From contig CAZOHM010000006.1 in NCBI GenBank assembly GCA_964579795.1, forward strand, positions 29,564 to 93,563: a stretch of DNA of 64,000 bases, written 5' to 3'. The notes beneath the pieces were generated by a model, which saw only the letters and a list, made by a program, of their open reading frames with translations, was not told the DNA's origin and ran no database searches. Shown piece by piece: positions 16,658 through 26,046 of the stretch (position 1 is its first letter; each line of letters starts with the position of its first letter). Position numbers and translations under genes: made by a program. The DNA is from JAEYFP01 sp964579795 (GTDB lineage: Bacteria; Bacillota; Clostridia; Lachnospirales; Lachnospiraceae).

Positions 16658-18514
16658 TTATACTCCTGTTTGTAAAATAAGTCTGTCATATATCTCTGAC
16701 ATAATCTGAATCATCTTTGATGACAGATTATAAGCTTCCTGAAATCTGACAAGGCTTAATGCCTCTTCATCATTATCTACACCGGACACAGAAAGTCTCT
16801 GTGTGACAATTGCTTCAGAAATATTGGAATAGTTCTTATAAAATGTATTAGCACTGCCTGCATTCAATGCAATATCTGACAAAATGCACTGCAGAAACTC
16901 CTCTGAAGAACTTCCCCTGAAACTCATCTTTTCTTTATTGTTCTGTACAAGAAGCATTTCCTCTGTGATATCCTGTGCATCCTGTCCTTGAGATATATCT
17001 GCCGTTGTTCCGAACTTATCGGTGTTTCTTTCCATATTTGCATTAATATCAAAATTACCAGCTGTCAATTTATAGTAACTGTCATCTGTTGAGGATGTCG
17101 TTGTAATACCATTTTCTTTGTTGTAGTAGTAGTCACTGAACACAAATGGCACATCACTGTCAAGTTCATTATATCCTGTAAATAATACTTCTGTCTGATT
17201 TCCGTCAACATCCTGTGCCTTTAACTCTATTTCGTTCATAGTCTGTGCAAACTGGCGAACCCATTCATTCATCTGTTCCATATAATATGGAATTCCCTGA
17301 TAATCAACTGATCTTCCAACAGAAGTTTCTTTTCCTACATAAGAACTTGCATCCTCTCCTGCCTTCAGCGTGAATGTATATGTCTCATTGGAAGAATCAT
17401 ATTCCCAGCTTGAATAGTTGAAATCTTTGTTTCCGACACGGATAACTCCCTCGTCCGGCAGCGTACACTTATTCATATCTGTTAAATAGCTTGCTGTTAC
17501 AGTTACATCCAGCGTTTTGTAGTCTACGCCGCCTACAGTAACCGTTCCCGAGCCTGTAGCATCCCCGTGGAAAAATTCTTCGTTATTTCCATCCCGGATT
17601 TCAATTAAGCCCTTTAATTCACCGCTCAAATTTTTTCCGTAGAAGTTAAAATCCAATCCATTTGACCATGTAAGGTCATATAACCCTTCTGCATCAGACT
17701 GATTTACCTTTGTTGTTCTGGCTACGCATTCTAGTGTATTATAATCATACCCATTCACAAGTGTCTGTCCACCGGCAATTGTTACACTATATGTGTAAAT
17801 ACCGGACTCCTGCTTGCTGCCTGCTGAAATATAGATAGGTGTTTCCTGCACTTCTACATCTACAATGGACGAAAGCTGATCAATCAAAAGTGCTCGCTGA
17901 TCACGCAGCTCATTAGCTGTCACACCGGTTATTTCAATTGTATTGATCTGCTTATTCAAAACCGACAACTGTGAACCAATTGAATTTATTTCATCTGCCT
18001 TATTTTTTATTTCAGCATTTGTATCTTCCTGAAGCTTTGTCAGATTTGTTGACATGGCATTAAAGTACTCTGAAAGATTTCCTGCCAAAGACAAAAAGCT
18101 TGACTTTTTTGTGCTGTCACCAGAGCTCTTATATACTTCTTCCAGACCGTCAAACATTTCAGAGAAAATGGTGGAAAATCCTTTTACGGTTTCTGTTTCT
18201 GTAAAATAGTCTTCAATCTGGGCATCGTAATACTGCTTGATATTGTAATTTCCAAGGCTTGCATTGTTGTTCCAGTATTTCAAATCGTAATATTTATTTC
18301 TTATTTGTGCAATCGATAAAGTATCAACACCAGAGCCTGCCATACCATATGTCGTATTCGTACGAAGTGCTGCTGAAGCCTGTTGTACAGTTTCCTGTCT
18401 GGAATATCCCTCTGTCTCAACATTTGAAATATTATTTCCTGTTGTATTCAGAGACACATTTGCTGCCTGTAATCCTGTATAAGCTATATTTAATCCAAAA
18501 AATGTTGAAGGCAT
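16658..18514 (-). CDS. flgK: flagellar hook-associated protein FlgK (paralogue 2)
   Basis: This 618-residue protein has the rod/hook family N-terminus (FFGLNIAYTGLQAANVSLNTTGNNISNVETEGYSRQ) and a C-terminal helix EEALSLVRFQEAYNLSSKMIQIMSEIYDRLI typical of FlgK. FlgK forms the first junction ring between hook and filament. It lies directly downstream of a second flgK-like gene with a different middle region and C-terminus, so this genome appears to make two HAP1-type proteins. AGAGGTG precedes the start. Confidence 0.9.
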   Translation of the reverse strand: MPSTFFGLNIAYTGLQAANVSLNTTGNNISNVETEGYSRQETVQQASAALRTNTTYGMAGSGVDTLSIAQIRNKYYDLKYWNNNASLGNYNIKQYYDAQIEDYFTETETVKGFSTIFSEMFDGLEEVYKSSGDSTKKSSFLSLAGNLSEYFNAMSTNLTKLQEDTNAEIKNKADEINSIGSQLSVLNKQINTIEITGVTANELRDQRALLIDQLSSIVDVEVQETPIYISAGSKQESGIYTYSVTIAGGQTLVNGYDYNTLECVARTTKVNQSDAEGLYDLTWSNGLDFNFYGKNLSGELKGLIEIRDGNNEEFFHGDATGSGTVTVGGVDYKTLDVTVTASYLTDMNKCTLPDEGVIRVGNKDFNYSSWEYDSSNETYTFTLKAGEDASSYVGKETSVGRSVDYQGIPYYMEQMNEWVRQFAQTMNEIELKAQDVDGNQTEVLFTGYNELDSDVPFVFSDYYYNKENGITTTSSTDDSYYKLTAGNFDINANMERNTDKFGTTADISQGQDAQDITEEMLLVQNNKEKMSFRGSSSEEFLQCILSDIALNAGSANTFYKNYSNISEAIVTQRLSVSGVDNDEEALSLVRFQEAYNLSSKMIQIMSEIYDRLILQTGV

Positions 18515-18532
18515 CTAATCACCTCTTTCTCA

Positions 18533-20248
18533 TTAGCCTAATTTTTCTATGATATGTCCTATCATCTCATTAACTACGTTGATGTAACGGCTTGACGCAT
18601 TGTACGCATTTTGGAACTTAATCATATTGGTCAACTCCTCGTTTGAGGAAACACCCATAATCGCTTGTCTCGCATTATCTAATGACTCTACTGTTGTCTC
18701 CTGATTGGAAGTAATGCTCTTATATGCGTAGCCTGTATTACCAACCTGACCAACAATTGCCGAATAGTAATCTACAAATGTATCTTCCAATGTCACGTTC
18801 GGATTCAGTGCATCGAAATCATCCTGAAAAGCTGCTGCTATAGCATCCGCCTTTGTCTGGTCTGCATTCTTGTCAGCAGTTACAAATCCGCCTCCGGTTC
18901 CATCAACTGTACCACCAATTAATGTCGCCTGCTTCAGCAGATCCGGATTGATTTTAAGATTAGATGTTGTATACATGGTAGATACATTGATTGGGGATGA
19001 TGATGTATCCTCTTCCACATATTTATAAGTAATTATGGAAGGATCTGATGGATCAGATACTGCCTCATATCGTTCTGTACCAAGTCTGACAAACAGTTCT
19101 ATTCCACATTCGCCTTCTGTAGCATATTCTGGCTGGGTTCCCGCATCAATTGCTGTCTTTTCACCAGTCAGTATATTATTGATTGCTGTTACAATCCCAT
19201 GAATCAAATTATCGAATTCAGCTTCAACTGCCATAATAACCGAACTGGAAGTGGCCATTGTCGGATTACCATCTGCATCCTCACCGCCATAGTTATATAC
19301 CAGCTCTCCATTTGCATTCACAGCTGTCAAATCTGTATAATTTGCTCTTCTATCTCCTCTTGCAAGCACAAGAGCCTTCAGCCCACCTATATCAGTATTG
19401 AAATCGGAAGAAATCTCCAGTGATGTGTCGAATACCTTTGAATTTTTATCTTTTGGCCATACAGGTGTGTAAAATCCGGTTGTATCGTCTGTCGTAACAC
19501 CCATTTCCCAGACACGGTCACGAAGTACAAATGAAGCTCCTTCGATTGACACTTCAACTACTCCCTCATTATTCTCTGAATAGCTTGTTTTAACAAGTCC
19601 ACTCAGTTTATCAAGAACAAGGTTTCTGGCATCACGAAGGTCATTTGCCTCCTCGGATCCAAGCTCTGCTTTCTGAATAGCCAAATTATATGAATAAATC
19701 TGCTGACCATATTCATTAATCTGATCAACAGTATCCTTTACTCTTGTATTTAAATTGTCCTGATAGGAATACAATCCGTCAAAAACCGACTGTGCCCTTT
19801 CCAGAAACTGTGATGCTTTGGCAACAAATTGTCCCTGCACAACTGAACTGGTAGGATCTTTTACAAGCTCCTGAACAGTTGTCCATAAATCGGTCAGAGA
19901 GTTCTTAAAAGAAGCGCCCTGCAACTCACCAAGCAAGGTTTCCACTTCACTTGTTGACTCATGGCACACTTCATAAAAGGCTGACCTTCCGGCTTCTTTT
20001 CTATACGAAGCATCAAGAAACGCATCCCTTACCTGTCTAACTTTACTATAATCTACACCAAGTCCAGTCTGTTGAATGGAAATGGCGCTTGTTCCGACTG
20101 TTGAATATGTTCTGTCGCCGAGCAATACCTGCTGTCTGACAAAACCTTCTGTTTCAAGGTTGGATAAATTATGCGCAGTAGTATTCAGCGCATTCTGACT
20201 TGTCTGCAACCCCGACGTGCCGACGTAAAGACTTCCCATTAATGGCAT
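18533..20248 (-). CDS. flgK: flagellar hook-associated protein FlgK (paralogue 1)
   Basis: The 571-residue protein starts PLMGSLYVGTSGLQTSQNALNTTAHNLSNLETEGFVRQ and ends EELTNMIKFQNAYNASSRYINVVNEMIGHIIEKLG, the FlgK pattern at both termini. Residues about 80-200 are the conserved helical HAP1 region (ELVKDPTSSVVQGQFVAKASQF and later LRDARNLVLDKLSGLV). AGGGAG precedes the start. It is followed 18 bp later by another FlgK gene. Which of the two is the main junction protein cannot be told from sequence. Confidence 0.92.
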   Translation of the reverse strand: MPLMGSLYVGTSGLQTSQNALNTTAHNLSNLETEGFVRQQVLLGDRTYSTVGTSAISIQQTGLGVDYSKVRQVRDAFLDASYRKEAGRSAFYEVCHESTSEVETLLGELQGASFKNSLTDLWTTVQELVKDPTSSVVQGQFVAKASQFLERAQSVFDGLYSYQDNLNTRVKDTVDQINEYGQQIYSYNLAIQKAELGSEEANDLRDARNLVLDKLSGLVKTSYSENNEGVVEVSIEGASFVLRDRVWEMGVTTDDTTGFYTPVWPKDKNSKVFDTSLEISSDFNTDIGGLKALVLARGDRRANYTDLTAVNANGELVYNYGGEDADGNPTMATSSSVIMAVEAEFDNLIHGIVTAINNILTGEKTAIDAGTQPEYATEGECGIELFVRLGTERYEAVSDPSDPSIITYKYVEEDTSSSPINVSTMYTTSNLKINPDLLKQATLIGGTVDGTGGGFVTADKNADQTKADAIAAAFQDDFDALNPNVTLEDTFVDYYSAIVGQVGNTGYAYKSITSNQETTVESLDNARQAIMGVSSNEELTNMIKFQNAYNASSRYINVVNEMIGHIIEKLG

Positions 20249-20280
20249 GTGTAATCTCCCTCTGCTGATCTTGAGCTTTA

Positions 20281-20796
20281 TTATTGTTTTGCGTCAAAAC
20301 CACCAACAGTCCCAAGCATTCCACCTGTATTTACGGCATCCCTGCCATAATTTGCTGTCTCCGGTGCCTGCTTCATTGCTCGAATAATATTCAAGTCAAA
20401 ATCAATCATTTCCAATGAATGCGAAATCAGATTCTGATTCTGCTCATTAATCTTCCGTATTTTTTCTACAGTCGATCCAAGCTTGTCATGAATTGCTGAC
20501 AGCCGTTTCTGTTCTTTCGGCTGATTTGCGAGCAATGTAATTAATGTTGATAGTTTCAAAGTCTCAACATCCTTGTTGATTACGTCTGCGATGTCCTTCG
20601 TCACTGTTTCACGTTTGGTGTCCAGATGACTAATTCTACCTACAACGATTTGTTCTTCATCCGTGATTTGTTCTAATTGCGCAATATCCCCCTTCACAAT
20701 AATCTGGGTCTTGCGCTGTGATAACTCCAGCAACTTTTCGTATTCTGCATTTTCACTTTCGAGGGTATCTAACAATTCCTCCATCAGACTTGCCAC
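20281..20796 (-). CDS. flgN: flagellar export chaperone FlgN (GTG start)
   Basis: The 171-residue, mostly helical protein has the FlgN pattern: MEELLDTLESENAEYEKLLELSQRKTQIIVKGDI followed by EEQIVVGRISHL. FlgN keeps FlgK and FlgL unfolded for export. I chose GTG at 20796 as start because AAGGAGG lies 8 nt upstream of it; the ATG at 20817 would place that ribosome-binding site inside the coding region and itself has only a weak AAAAGG. It lies between flgM and the two flgK genes, the standard order. Confidence 0.88.
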   Translation of the reverse strand: MASLMEELLDTLESENAEYEKLLELSQRKTQIIVKGDIAQLEQITDEEQIVVGRISHLDTKRETVTKDIADVINKDVETLKLSTLITLLANQPKEQKRLSAIHDKLGSTVEKIRKINEQNQNLISHSLEMIDFDLNIIRAMKQAPETANYGRDAVNTGGMLGTVGGFDAKQ

Positions 20797-20840
20797 TGGA
20801 ATTACCTCCTTTTCCATTACCTTTTACAAAACTTCCCTGC

Positions 20841-21125
20841 TTATAAAAGACTCTGGCTTTCCTCATATTTTTCTAAGAGCTTGCTTGCAAAATCATCATT
20901 GCTCACTTGATACGTGCCCGCACTGATACTTGCTTTGATTGACGCCGTCAATCCCTCTCTTATATCGGAAGAACCTGCAACAGCCTGTTTCAAGGTCTGC
21001 ATATCTTTGCCTACACTCGAAATCTGCACCTGATCCATACGGCTTGTCTTATTGCTCTTTTCAGCCTTCATTGCTTTGCTGGTCTGATAGATCTGATTCA
21101 CCTGATTATATGTCTCAATTCGCAT
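20841..21125 (-). CDS. flgM: anti-sigma-28 factor FlgM
   Basis: The 94-residue protein has the FlgM C-terminal half: SDIREGLTASIKASISAGTYQVSNDDFASKLLEKY, which wraps around sigma-28 and keeps it inactive until the hook is complete. The N-terminus is polar and flexible, as usual. GGAGGGGAG precedes the start. It is the first gene of the operon whose sigma-28 promoter lies at 21184-21210. Confidence 0.93.
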   Translation of the reverse strand: MRIETYNQVNQIYQTSKAMKAEKSNKTSRMDQVQISSVGKDMQTLKQAVAGSSDIREGLTASIKASISAGTYQVSNDDFASKLLEKYEESQSLL

Positions 21126-21183
21126 ATGCTCCCCTCCTTCCCTGGAACGTCAATATTCATAAATATTTTTTACTACATTTATG

Positions 21184-21210
21184 TTATCGGTTGATTTTTG
21201 AAAGACTTTA
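21184..21210 (-). promoter_or_regulatory. sigma-28 promoter of the flgM operon
   Basis: On the minus strand TAAA (21210-21207) and CCGATAA (21190-21184) are separated by 16 nt, an exact match to the sigma-28 spacing and -10 consensus. It lies about 60 bp upstream of flgM and would make the operon self-limiting through FlgM. Confidence 0.88.
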
Positions 21211-21243
21211 GTAAAAATTTGAAATATTTTAATATATTTTTTC

Positions 21244-21813
21244 TTATTCCGGTCCAAGTTTTTCTTCTTTGTAATGTTTTCTGCAAAGTGCAACATATTT
21301 GTCATTTGCACCAATACAAATTTGTTCACCGTTCTTGATTATCTGTCCCTTTTCGTTTAACCGTGTATTACAGGTTGCTCCCTGTCCACACCAGCAGACA
21401 GTTTTTATTTCTTCAATTACATCTGCCCATGCAAGCAGCCAGATAGAACCCTCAAAAGGCTCCCGTCTGAAATCAACACGCAGGCCATAACAAATAACCG
21501 GAATATTCAGCTCATCTACTATATGAATGAACATTTCGATATCTGCTTTTTTGCAAAACTGCGCTTCATCAACAATGACACAATCATATTTTTTGATTTC
21601 ATCATCGCTCATTTTCATTAAATCTTCTACATATCTGCATGCCTTTTCGAGTCCCATGCGACTTCTGATTATTCCTTCTCCATCTCTATTGTCAAGCTGA
21701 GGTTTCAATAAGAGTGCCTTTTTCCCACGTTCATAATAATTGTATTCCACCATCAATGCATTTGCTGTTTTAGAGCTGCCCATTGCACCGTGTCTAAAAT
21801 AAAGCTTTGCCAT
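21244..21813 (-). CDS. tdk: thymidine kinase
   Basis: The 189-residue protein phosphorylates thymidine with ATP in the salvage pathway. It has the P-loop GAMGSSKT (residues 10-17), the DEAQF segment, the lasso-type substrate loop CYGLRVDFRREPFEGS, and the structural zinc cysteines CWCG and a later CRKH. Length fits type II thymidine kinases. It lies 20 bp downstream of the two-gene ABC exporter and could be co-transcribed with it. Confidence 0.95.
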   Translation of the reverse strand: MAKLYFRHGAMGSSKTANALMVEYNYYERGKKALLLKPQLDNRDGEGIIRSRMGLEKACRYVEDLMKMSDDEIKKYDCVIVDEAQFCKKADIEMFIHIVDELNIPVICYGLRVDFRREPFEGSIWLLAWADVIEEIKTVCWCGQGATCNTRLNEKGQIIKNGEQICIGANDKYVALCRKHYKEEKLGPE

Positions 21814-21832
21814 TCCTATCTTCCCCTCTCAT

Positions 21833-23758
21833 TTACGAATTTACAGCAAGTCCTGTATACAGCTGGTAGTACTTTCCTTTTTGTGCTATCAGCTCATCAT
21901 GTGTACCTCTCTCGATAATGGAACCCTGTTCCAGAACCATAATACAGTCACTGTTCTTTACAGTAGAAAGCCTGTGTGCAATCACAAATGTTGTCCTTCC
22001 ACTCATAAGCTTATCCATACCTTCCTGAACAATCTTTTCTGTACGTGTATCAATTGAACTGGTCGCCTCGTCAAGAATCAATACTGGTGGATCTGCAATT
22101 GCTGCTCGTGCTATTGCCAACAGCTGTCTTTGTCCCTGACTTAAGTTTGCCCCATCTCCTGTCAGATGTGTCTGGTAGCCGTTTGACAGTTTTCTGATAA
22201 AGCTGTCGGCATTAGCCAGTTTTGCTGCAGCAATTACTTCCTGATCTGTAGCATCCAGCTTTCCATACCGGATATTCTCCATAACCGTTCCAGTAAATAA
22301 ATGCGTATCCTGTAAAACAATACCAAGCGAATGACGAAGAGCATCCTTTTCAATTTTATTGATATTAATGCCATCATAACGAATCTTTCCATCCTGAATA
22401 TCATAAAACCGATTAATCAGATTGGTAATCGTTGTTTTTCCGGCTCCCGTAGAACCAACAAATGCTATCTTCTGACCGGGTGTTGCAAACATCTTGATAT
22501 TATGAAGCACAATTTTATCATCATTATATCCAAAATCCACATCATTAAATTCCACATTACCCTTTAATTCCACAAAAGTTGTTGTATTCTCTGTTTTATG
22601 ATAATGCTTCCATGCCCAGAGTCCGGTTCTCTCTTTCGTCTCTGTCAACTGTCCATTTTCCATTTTAGCATTTACAAGTGTTACATACCCATTATCTATT
22701 TCCTGCTTCTCATCAAGCAGCTTAAAAACTCTTTCTGCGCCAGCAAGTGCCATGACAATGCTGTTTAGCTGCATGCTTACCTGATTAATCGGCATGCTGA
22801 AGCCTTTATTGTATGTCAGAAAACTTGCCAGCTTGCCAAGCGAGAACCCGCCTGCTCCAAACAGAGCCAGCATACCTCCAACAATTGCACAAAGAACGTA
22901 GCTTATATTTCCAATCTGTGCATTTATAGGCATTAAGATATTGGCAAATTTATTTGCATTATTTGCACTGTTGTATAACTGATCATTCAATTCATCAAAC
23001 TTTTTAGAACTTTCTTCCTCATGGCAGAACACCTTTACAACCTTTTGTCCTTCCATCATCTCTTCAATATATCCATTTAGCGTACCGAGTGACTTTTGCT
23101 GCGCAACAAAATATTTACCTGATTTTCCTGCAAGCTTTCCTGTAGAAAACAACATTAAGCCAACCATCAAAAGTGTGATTAATGTAAGCGGAATATTCAA
23201 TAAAATCATACTGATAAAGACACTGATAATTGTAATTGCACTGGAAAACAGCTGTGGCATACTTTGACTGATCATCTGTCGAAGCGTATCAATATCATTT
23301 GTATAAATTGACATAATATCTCCATGTACATGTGTGTCAAAATACTTGATTGGCAGCTCTTGCATATGATTAAACATATCATCACGCAAATGCTTCAATG
23401 TGCCCTGACTCACATTTACCATAATTCTTGCCTGCAAATAGGAAGCGAGTGCACCACATAAATACAGGGCACCGATTTTTCCTATTGCTGCAGCAAGTCC
23501 AGAAAAATCAGGGTGATCTGTCTTTAACATTGGGAGAATATAAACATCAATCAGTGTCTGCATAAACCAAGTTCCACGTACACTTGCAATCGCATTCACA
23601 ATAATGGCGAGTACAACAACAATACAATGAAACTTGTAATATTTCATTATATAGCCGAATAACCGTTTTAACACTGCTTTAGGGTCATCAACCTTTGGTT
23701 TCACGCCTCTCATGCCTCTGTTTCCCATACGTACTACTTTTGCTCTTTCCTCAGCCAT
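21833..23758 (-). CDS. heterodimeric ABC exporter, canonical subunit
   Basis: The 641-residue protein has six membrane helices (about 45-340) and a C-terminal ATPase domain. Key motifs are Walker A GSTGAGKT, signature NLSQGQRQLLAIARAA and Walker B ILDEATSSID, with a catalytic Glu. It overlaps its partner's stop codon by one base. Together they form a type IV ABC exporter of the LmrA/BmrCD/TM287-288 type, and MarR control suggests a drug or toxic-compound efflux role. The actual substrate is unknown. Confidence 0.9.
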   Translation of the reverse strand: MAEERAKVVRMGNRGMRGVKPKVDDPKAVLKRLFGYIMKYYKFHCIVVVLAIIVNAIASVRGTWFMQTLIDVYILPMLKTDHPDFSGLAAAIGKIGALYLCGALASYLQARIMVNVSQGTLKHLRDDMFNHMQELPIKYFDTHVHGDIMSIYTNDIDTLRQMISQSMPQLFSSAITIISVFISMILLNIPLTLITLLMVGLMLFSTGKLAGKSGKYFVAQQKSLGTLNGYIEEMMEGQKVVKVFCHEEESSKKFDELNDQLYNSANNANKFANILMPINAQIGNISYVLCAIVGGMLALFGAGGFSLGKLASFLTYNKGFSMPINQVSMQLNSIVMALAGAERVFKLLDEKQEIDNGYVTLVNAKMENGQLTETKERTGLWAWKHYHKTENTTTFVELKGNVEFNDVDFGYNDDKIVLHNIKMFATPGQKIAFVGSTGAGKTTITNLINRFYDIQDGKIRYDGININKIEKDALRHSLGIVLQDTHLFTGTVMENIRYGKLDATDQEVIAAAKLANADSFIRKLSNGYQTHLTGDGANLSQGQRQLLAIARAAIADPPVLILDEATSSIDTRTEKIVQEGMDKLMSGRTTFVIAHRLSTVKNSDCIMVLEQGSIIERGTHDELIAQKGKYYQLYTGLAVNS

Positions 23759-25509
23759 TACTGTTCGCCTCCCTTCGCATCAAAATCACCGGCACCACCA
23801 GTCTGTGACTCATAAACCTCTCGATAAATTGCATTATTTGCAAGTAATTCCTCATGTGTACCAAATCCATCAACGCAGCCGTCTTCCATAACAATGATTC
23901 GATCTGCATCCTGTACACTGCTGACTCGCTGTGCAATAATCAGTTTTGTTGTACCCGATATTTTCTTTCCAAAGGATTCTCTGATTTTTGCATCCGTTGC
24001 CGTATCTACAGCACTTGTACTGTCATCCAAAATTAATACTTTTGGGTTTTTAAGCAGTGCCCTTGCAATACACAGTCTCTGCTTCTGTCCGCCCGAAACA
24101 TTAGAACCTCCCTGCTCAATATGTGTCTCATATCGTTCCGGCAGTTGTTCAATAAACTCATCAGCACATGCCAGCCTGCAAGCCTCCCTGCATTGTTCAT
24201 CCGTTGCCTCTATATTACCCCATCTTAAGTTCTCATAAATTGTTCCGGAAAAAAGAACATTTTTCTGTAGCACAACAGCTACTTCATTTCGAAGTGTCTC
24301 CATATCATATTCTTTGACATTCTTTTCTCCTACAAGTACAGAGCCCTGCGTCACATCATAAAGACGGCTGATCAGATTGACAAGACTTGATTTAGCACTT
24401 CCGGTACCTCCAATAATACCAATTGTTTCTCCTGAGTTGATTTTCAGATTAATATCATTCAACACCGGTTTTTCACTATCCTTGTAATATCGGAAGGTCA
24501 CATGCTCAAATTCAATGCTGCCATCCTTTACTTCAAATACAGGATTTTCCGGATTGGTCAAATCTGCTTTTTCATCTAATATCTCTGTTACACGTTCTGC
24601 GCTTGCCATACTCATTGTAACCATTACAAAGATCATGGAAAGCATCATCAAGCTCATCATAATATTCATACAATATGCCAAAAGGCTCATCATCTGGCCT
24701 GTAGTCAGTGAACCTCCAACTATCATTTTTGCCCCAAACCAGCTGATTGCTAGAATGCAGGAATACACAGTGATCAGCATAATTGGTGCATTTAACGCAA
24801 TAACGCTTTCAGCCTTCACAAACATCTTATAAATATTCTCACTTGCTTTTTCAAACTTGTTCTTTTCATATTCTTCTCTGACATATGCCTTTACAACACG
24901 AATACCGGATACATTTTCCTGCACGCTTGCATTTAAGGCATCATACTTTTTAAATACGACCTTAAAATACTTGGTTACCTTTCTAATTAGAATAAACATA
25001 CAGACACCAAGGAAAATAACCGCCACAAGATAAATACATGCAAGTCTGGCATTAATCATAAATGCCATTGTCATGGCAAAAATGAGACTTGCCGGTGCTC
25101 TTGTACACATACGTAAAATCATCTGATAGGCATTCTGCAGATTCGTAACATCTGTTGTCAGTCTTGTAATCAGACCAGATGTGCTGTATTTATCGATATT
25201 GGAGAATGAAAAGGTCTGGATATTGTCATACATGGCCTTTCTCAGATTACGCGCAAATCCGGTAGATGCCTTTGCGCCAAACTTTCCTCCCAATACACCC
25301 ATTACCAAACTAATAAACGCAGTCAAAATCATCCAAAGACCCATAATCAGAATATGGTTCATATTTCCGGCTTCCACACCCTTGTCAATAATAGATGCCA
25401 TCATCAGCGGAATAATAGTTTCCATGATGACTTCTCCAATCATGCAAAGTGGTGTCAATATAGATTCTTTCTTAAACTCCTTTATTTGTGCCCCTAATGT
25501 TTTTAACAT
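23758..25509 (-). CDS. heterodimeric ABC exporter, degenerate-site subunit
   Basis: The 583-residue partner has the same six-helix and ATPase layout. Its Walker A reads GGTGSAKS, with Ala in place of the last Gly, and its Walker B ends ILDDSTSAVD, with Asp in place of the catalytic Glu, so one of the two ATP sites would be non-hydrolytic. This asymmetry is typical of heterodimeric exporters. The signature NVSGGQKQR is intact. The start lies inside the marR 3' end, a 38-bp overlap. Confidence 0.9.
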   Translation of the reverse strand: MLKTLGAQIKEFKKESILTPLCMIGEVIMETIIPLMMASIIDKGVEAGNMNHILIMGLWMILTAFISLVMGVLGGKFGAKASTGFARNLRKAMYDNIQTFSFSNIDKYSTSGLITRLTTDVTNLQNAYQMILRMCTRAPASLIFAMTMAFMINARLACIYLVAVIFLGVCMFILIRKVTKYFKVVFKKYDALNASVQENVSGIRVVKAYVREEYEKNKFEKASENIYKMFVKAESVIALNAPIMLITVYSCILAISWFGAKMIVGGSLTTGQMMSLLAYCMNIMMSLMMLSMIFVMVTMSMASAERVTEILDEKADLTNPENPVFEVKDGSIEFEHVTFRYYKDSEKPVLNDINLKINSGETIGIIGGTGSAKSSLVNLISRLYDVTQGSVLVGEKNVKEYDMETLRNEVAVVLQKNVLFSGTIYENLRWGNIEATDEQCREACRLACADEFIEQLPERYETHIEQGGSNVSGGQKQRLCIARALLKNPKVLILDDSTSAVDTATDAKIRESFGKKISGTTKLIIAQRVSSVQDADRIIVMEDGCVDGFGTHEELLANNAIYREVYESQTGGAGDFDAKGGEQ

Positions 25510-25933
25510 TTTCAGTCATCCTCTCTATAATATTGATGCAGATTTTCAGCTCCTCATCTGAAATTCCTGCACAAAGCTTCTCATTAAATTTTTCTACTTC
25601 TTCTTCAAAGAGTGTTGCAATTTTTTTTCCTGTTTCAGTCAATATGAGTTCCCTGTATCGTCCATCTGTTTTTAGCGGAATTCTTTTTAACAAATCCTTC
25701 TTTTCCATTACATTGATAACTTCACTCAATGTGGATTTTCCGATTTCGATTTCTCCTTCAATTTCCTTCTGAAAAACAGGTTGACTTTGATGATCAAGCA
25801 AATAACTCAGAATTTCCATATGAAGCATCGTAATATTCTGCATCGCCATATTCTCACCTCGTTTGCAACCGACCTGACGAATGTAATTATTCAATATTCG
25901 CATTTGATTTCCAAGACTCTGCTTGATTTCCAT
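25472..25933 (-). CDS. MarR-family transcriptional regulator
   Basis: The 153-residue protein has the MarR winged-helix layout: MLHMEILSYLLDHQ, then the recognition region IEIGKSTLSEVINVMEKKDLL, and the wing RIPLKTDGRYRELILTETG. It is the first gene of the exporter operon, with an operator/promoter directly upstream, so it probably represses its own transcription and that of the exporter until a ligand binds. AAAGGAG precedes the start. Confidence 0.9.
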   Translation of the reverse strand: MEIKQSLGNQMRILNNYIRQVGCKRGENMAMQNITMLHMEILSYLLDHQSQPVFQKEIEGEIEIGKSTLSEVINVMEKKDLLKRIPLKTDGRYRELILTETGKKIATLFEEEVEKFNEKLCAGISDEELKICINIIERMTENVKNIRGTNKGV

Positions 25934-25970
25934 ACTGACTCCTTTCTCATATTATTTTCTATCATCAGTC

Positions 25971-26019
25971 AAATAGTTCGTGTACGAATCATCATACGAC
26001 GAACTATTTTTACTGTCAA
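25971..26019 (-). promoter_or_regulatory. marR promoter with MarR-type operator
   Basis: On the minus strand TTGACA (26019-26014), a 17-bp spacer and TATGAT (25996-25991) form a near-perfect sigma-A promoter. The perfect inverted repeat AAATAGTTCG (25971-25980) / CGAACTATTT (26000-26009) and an inner TTCGTGTACGAA palindrome overlap the spacer, the -10 element and the transcription start. Confidence 0.85.
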
Positions 26020-26046
26020 CATATGTATACTATAATTTAGATAATT

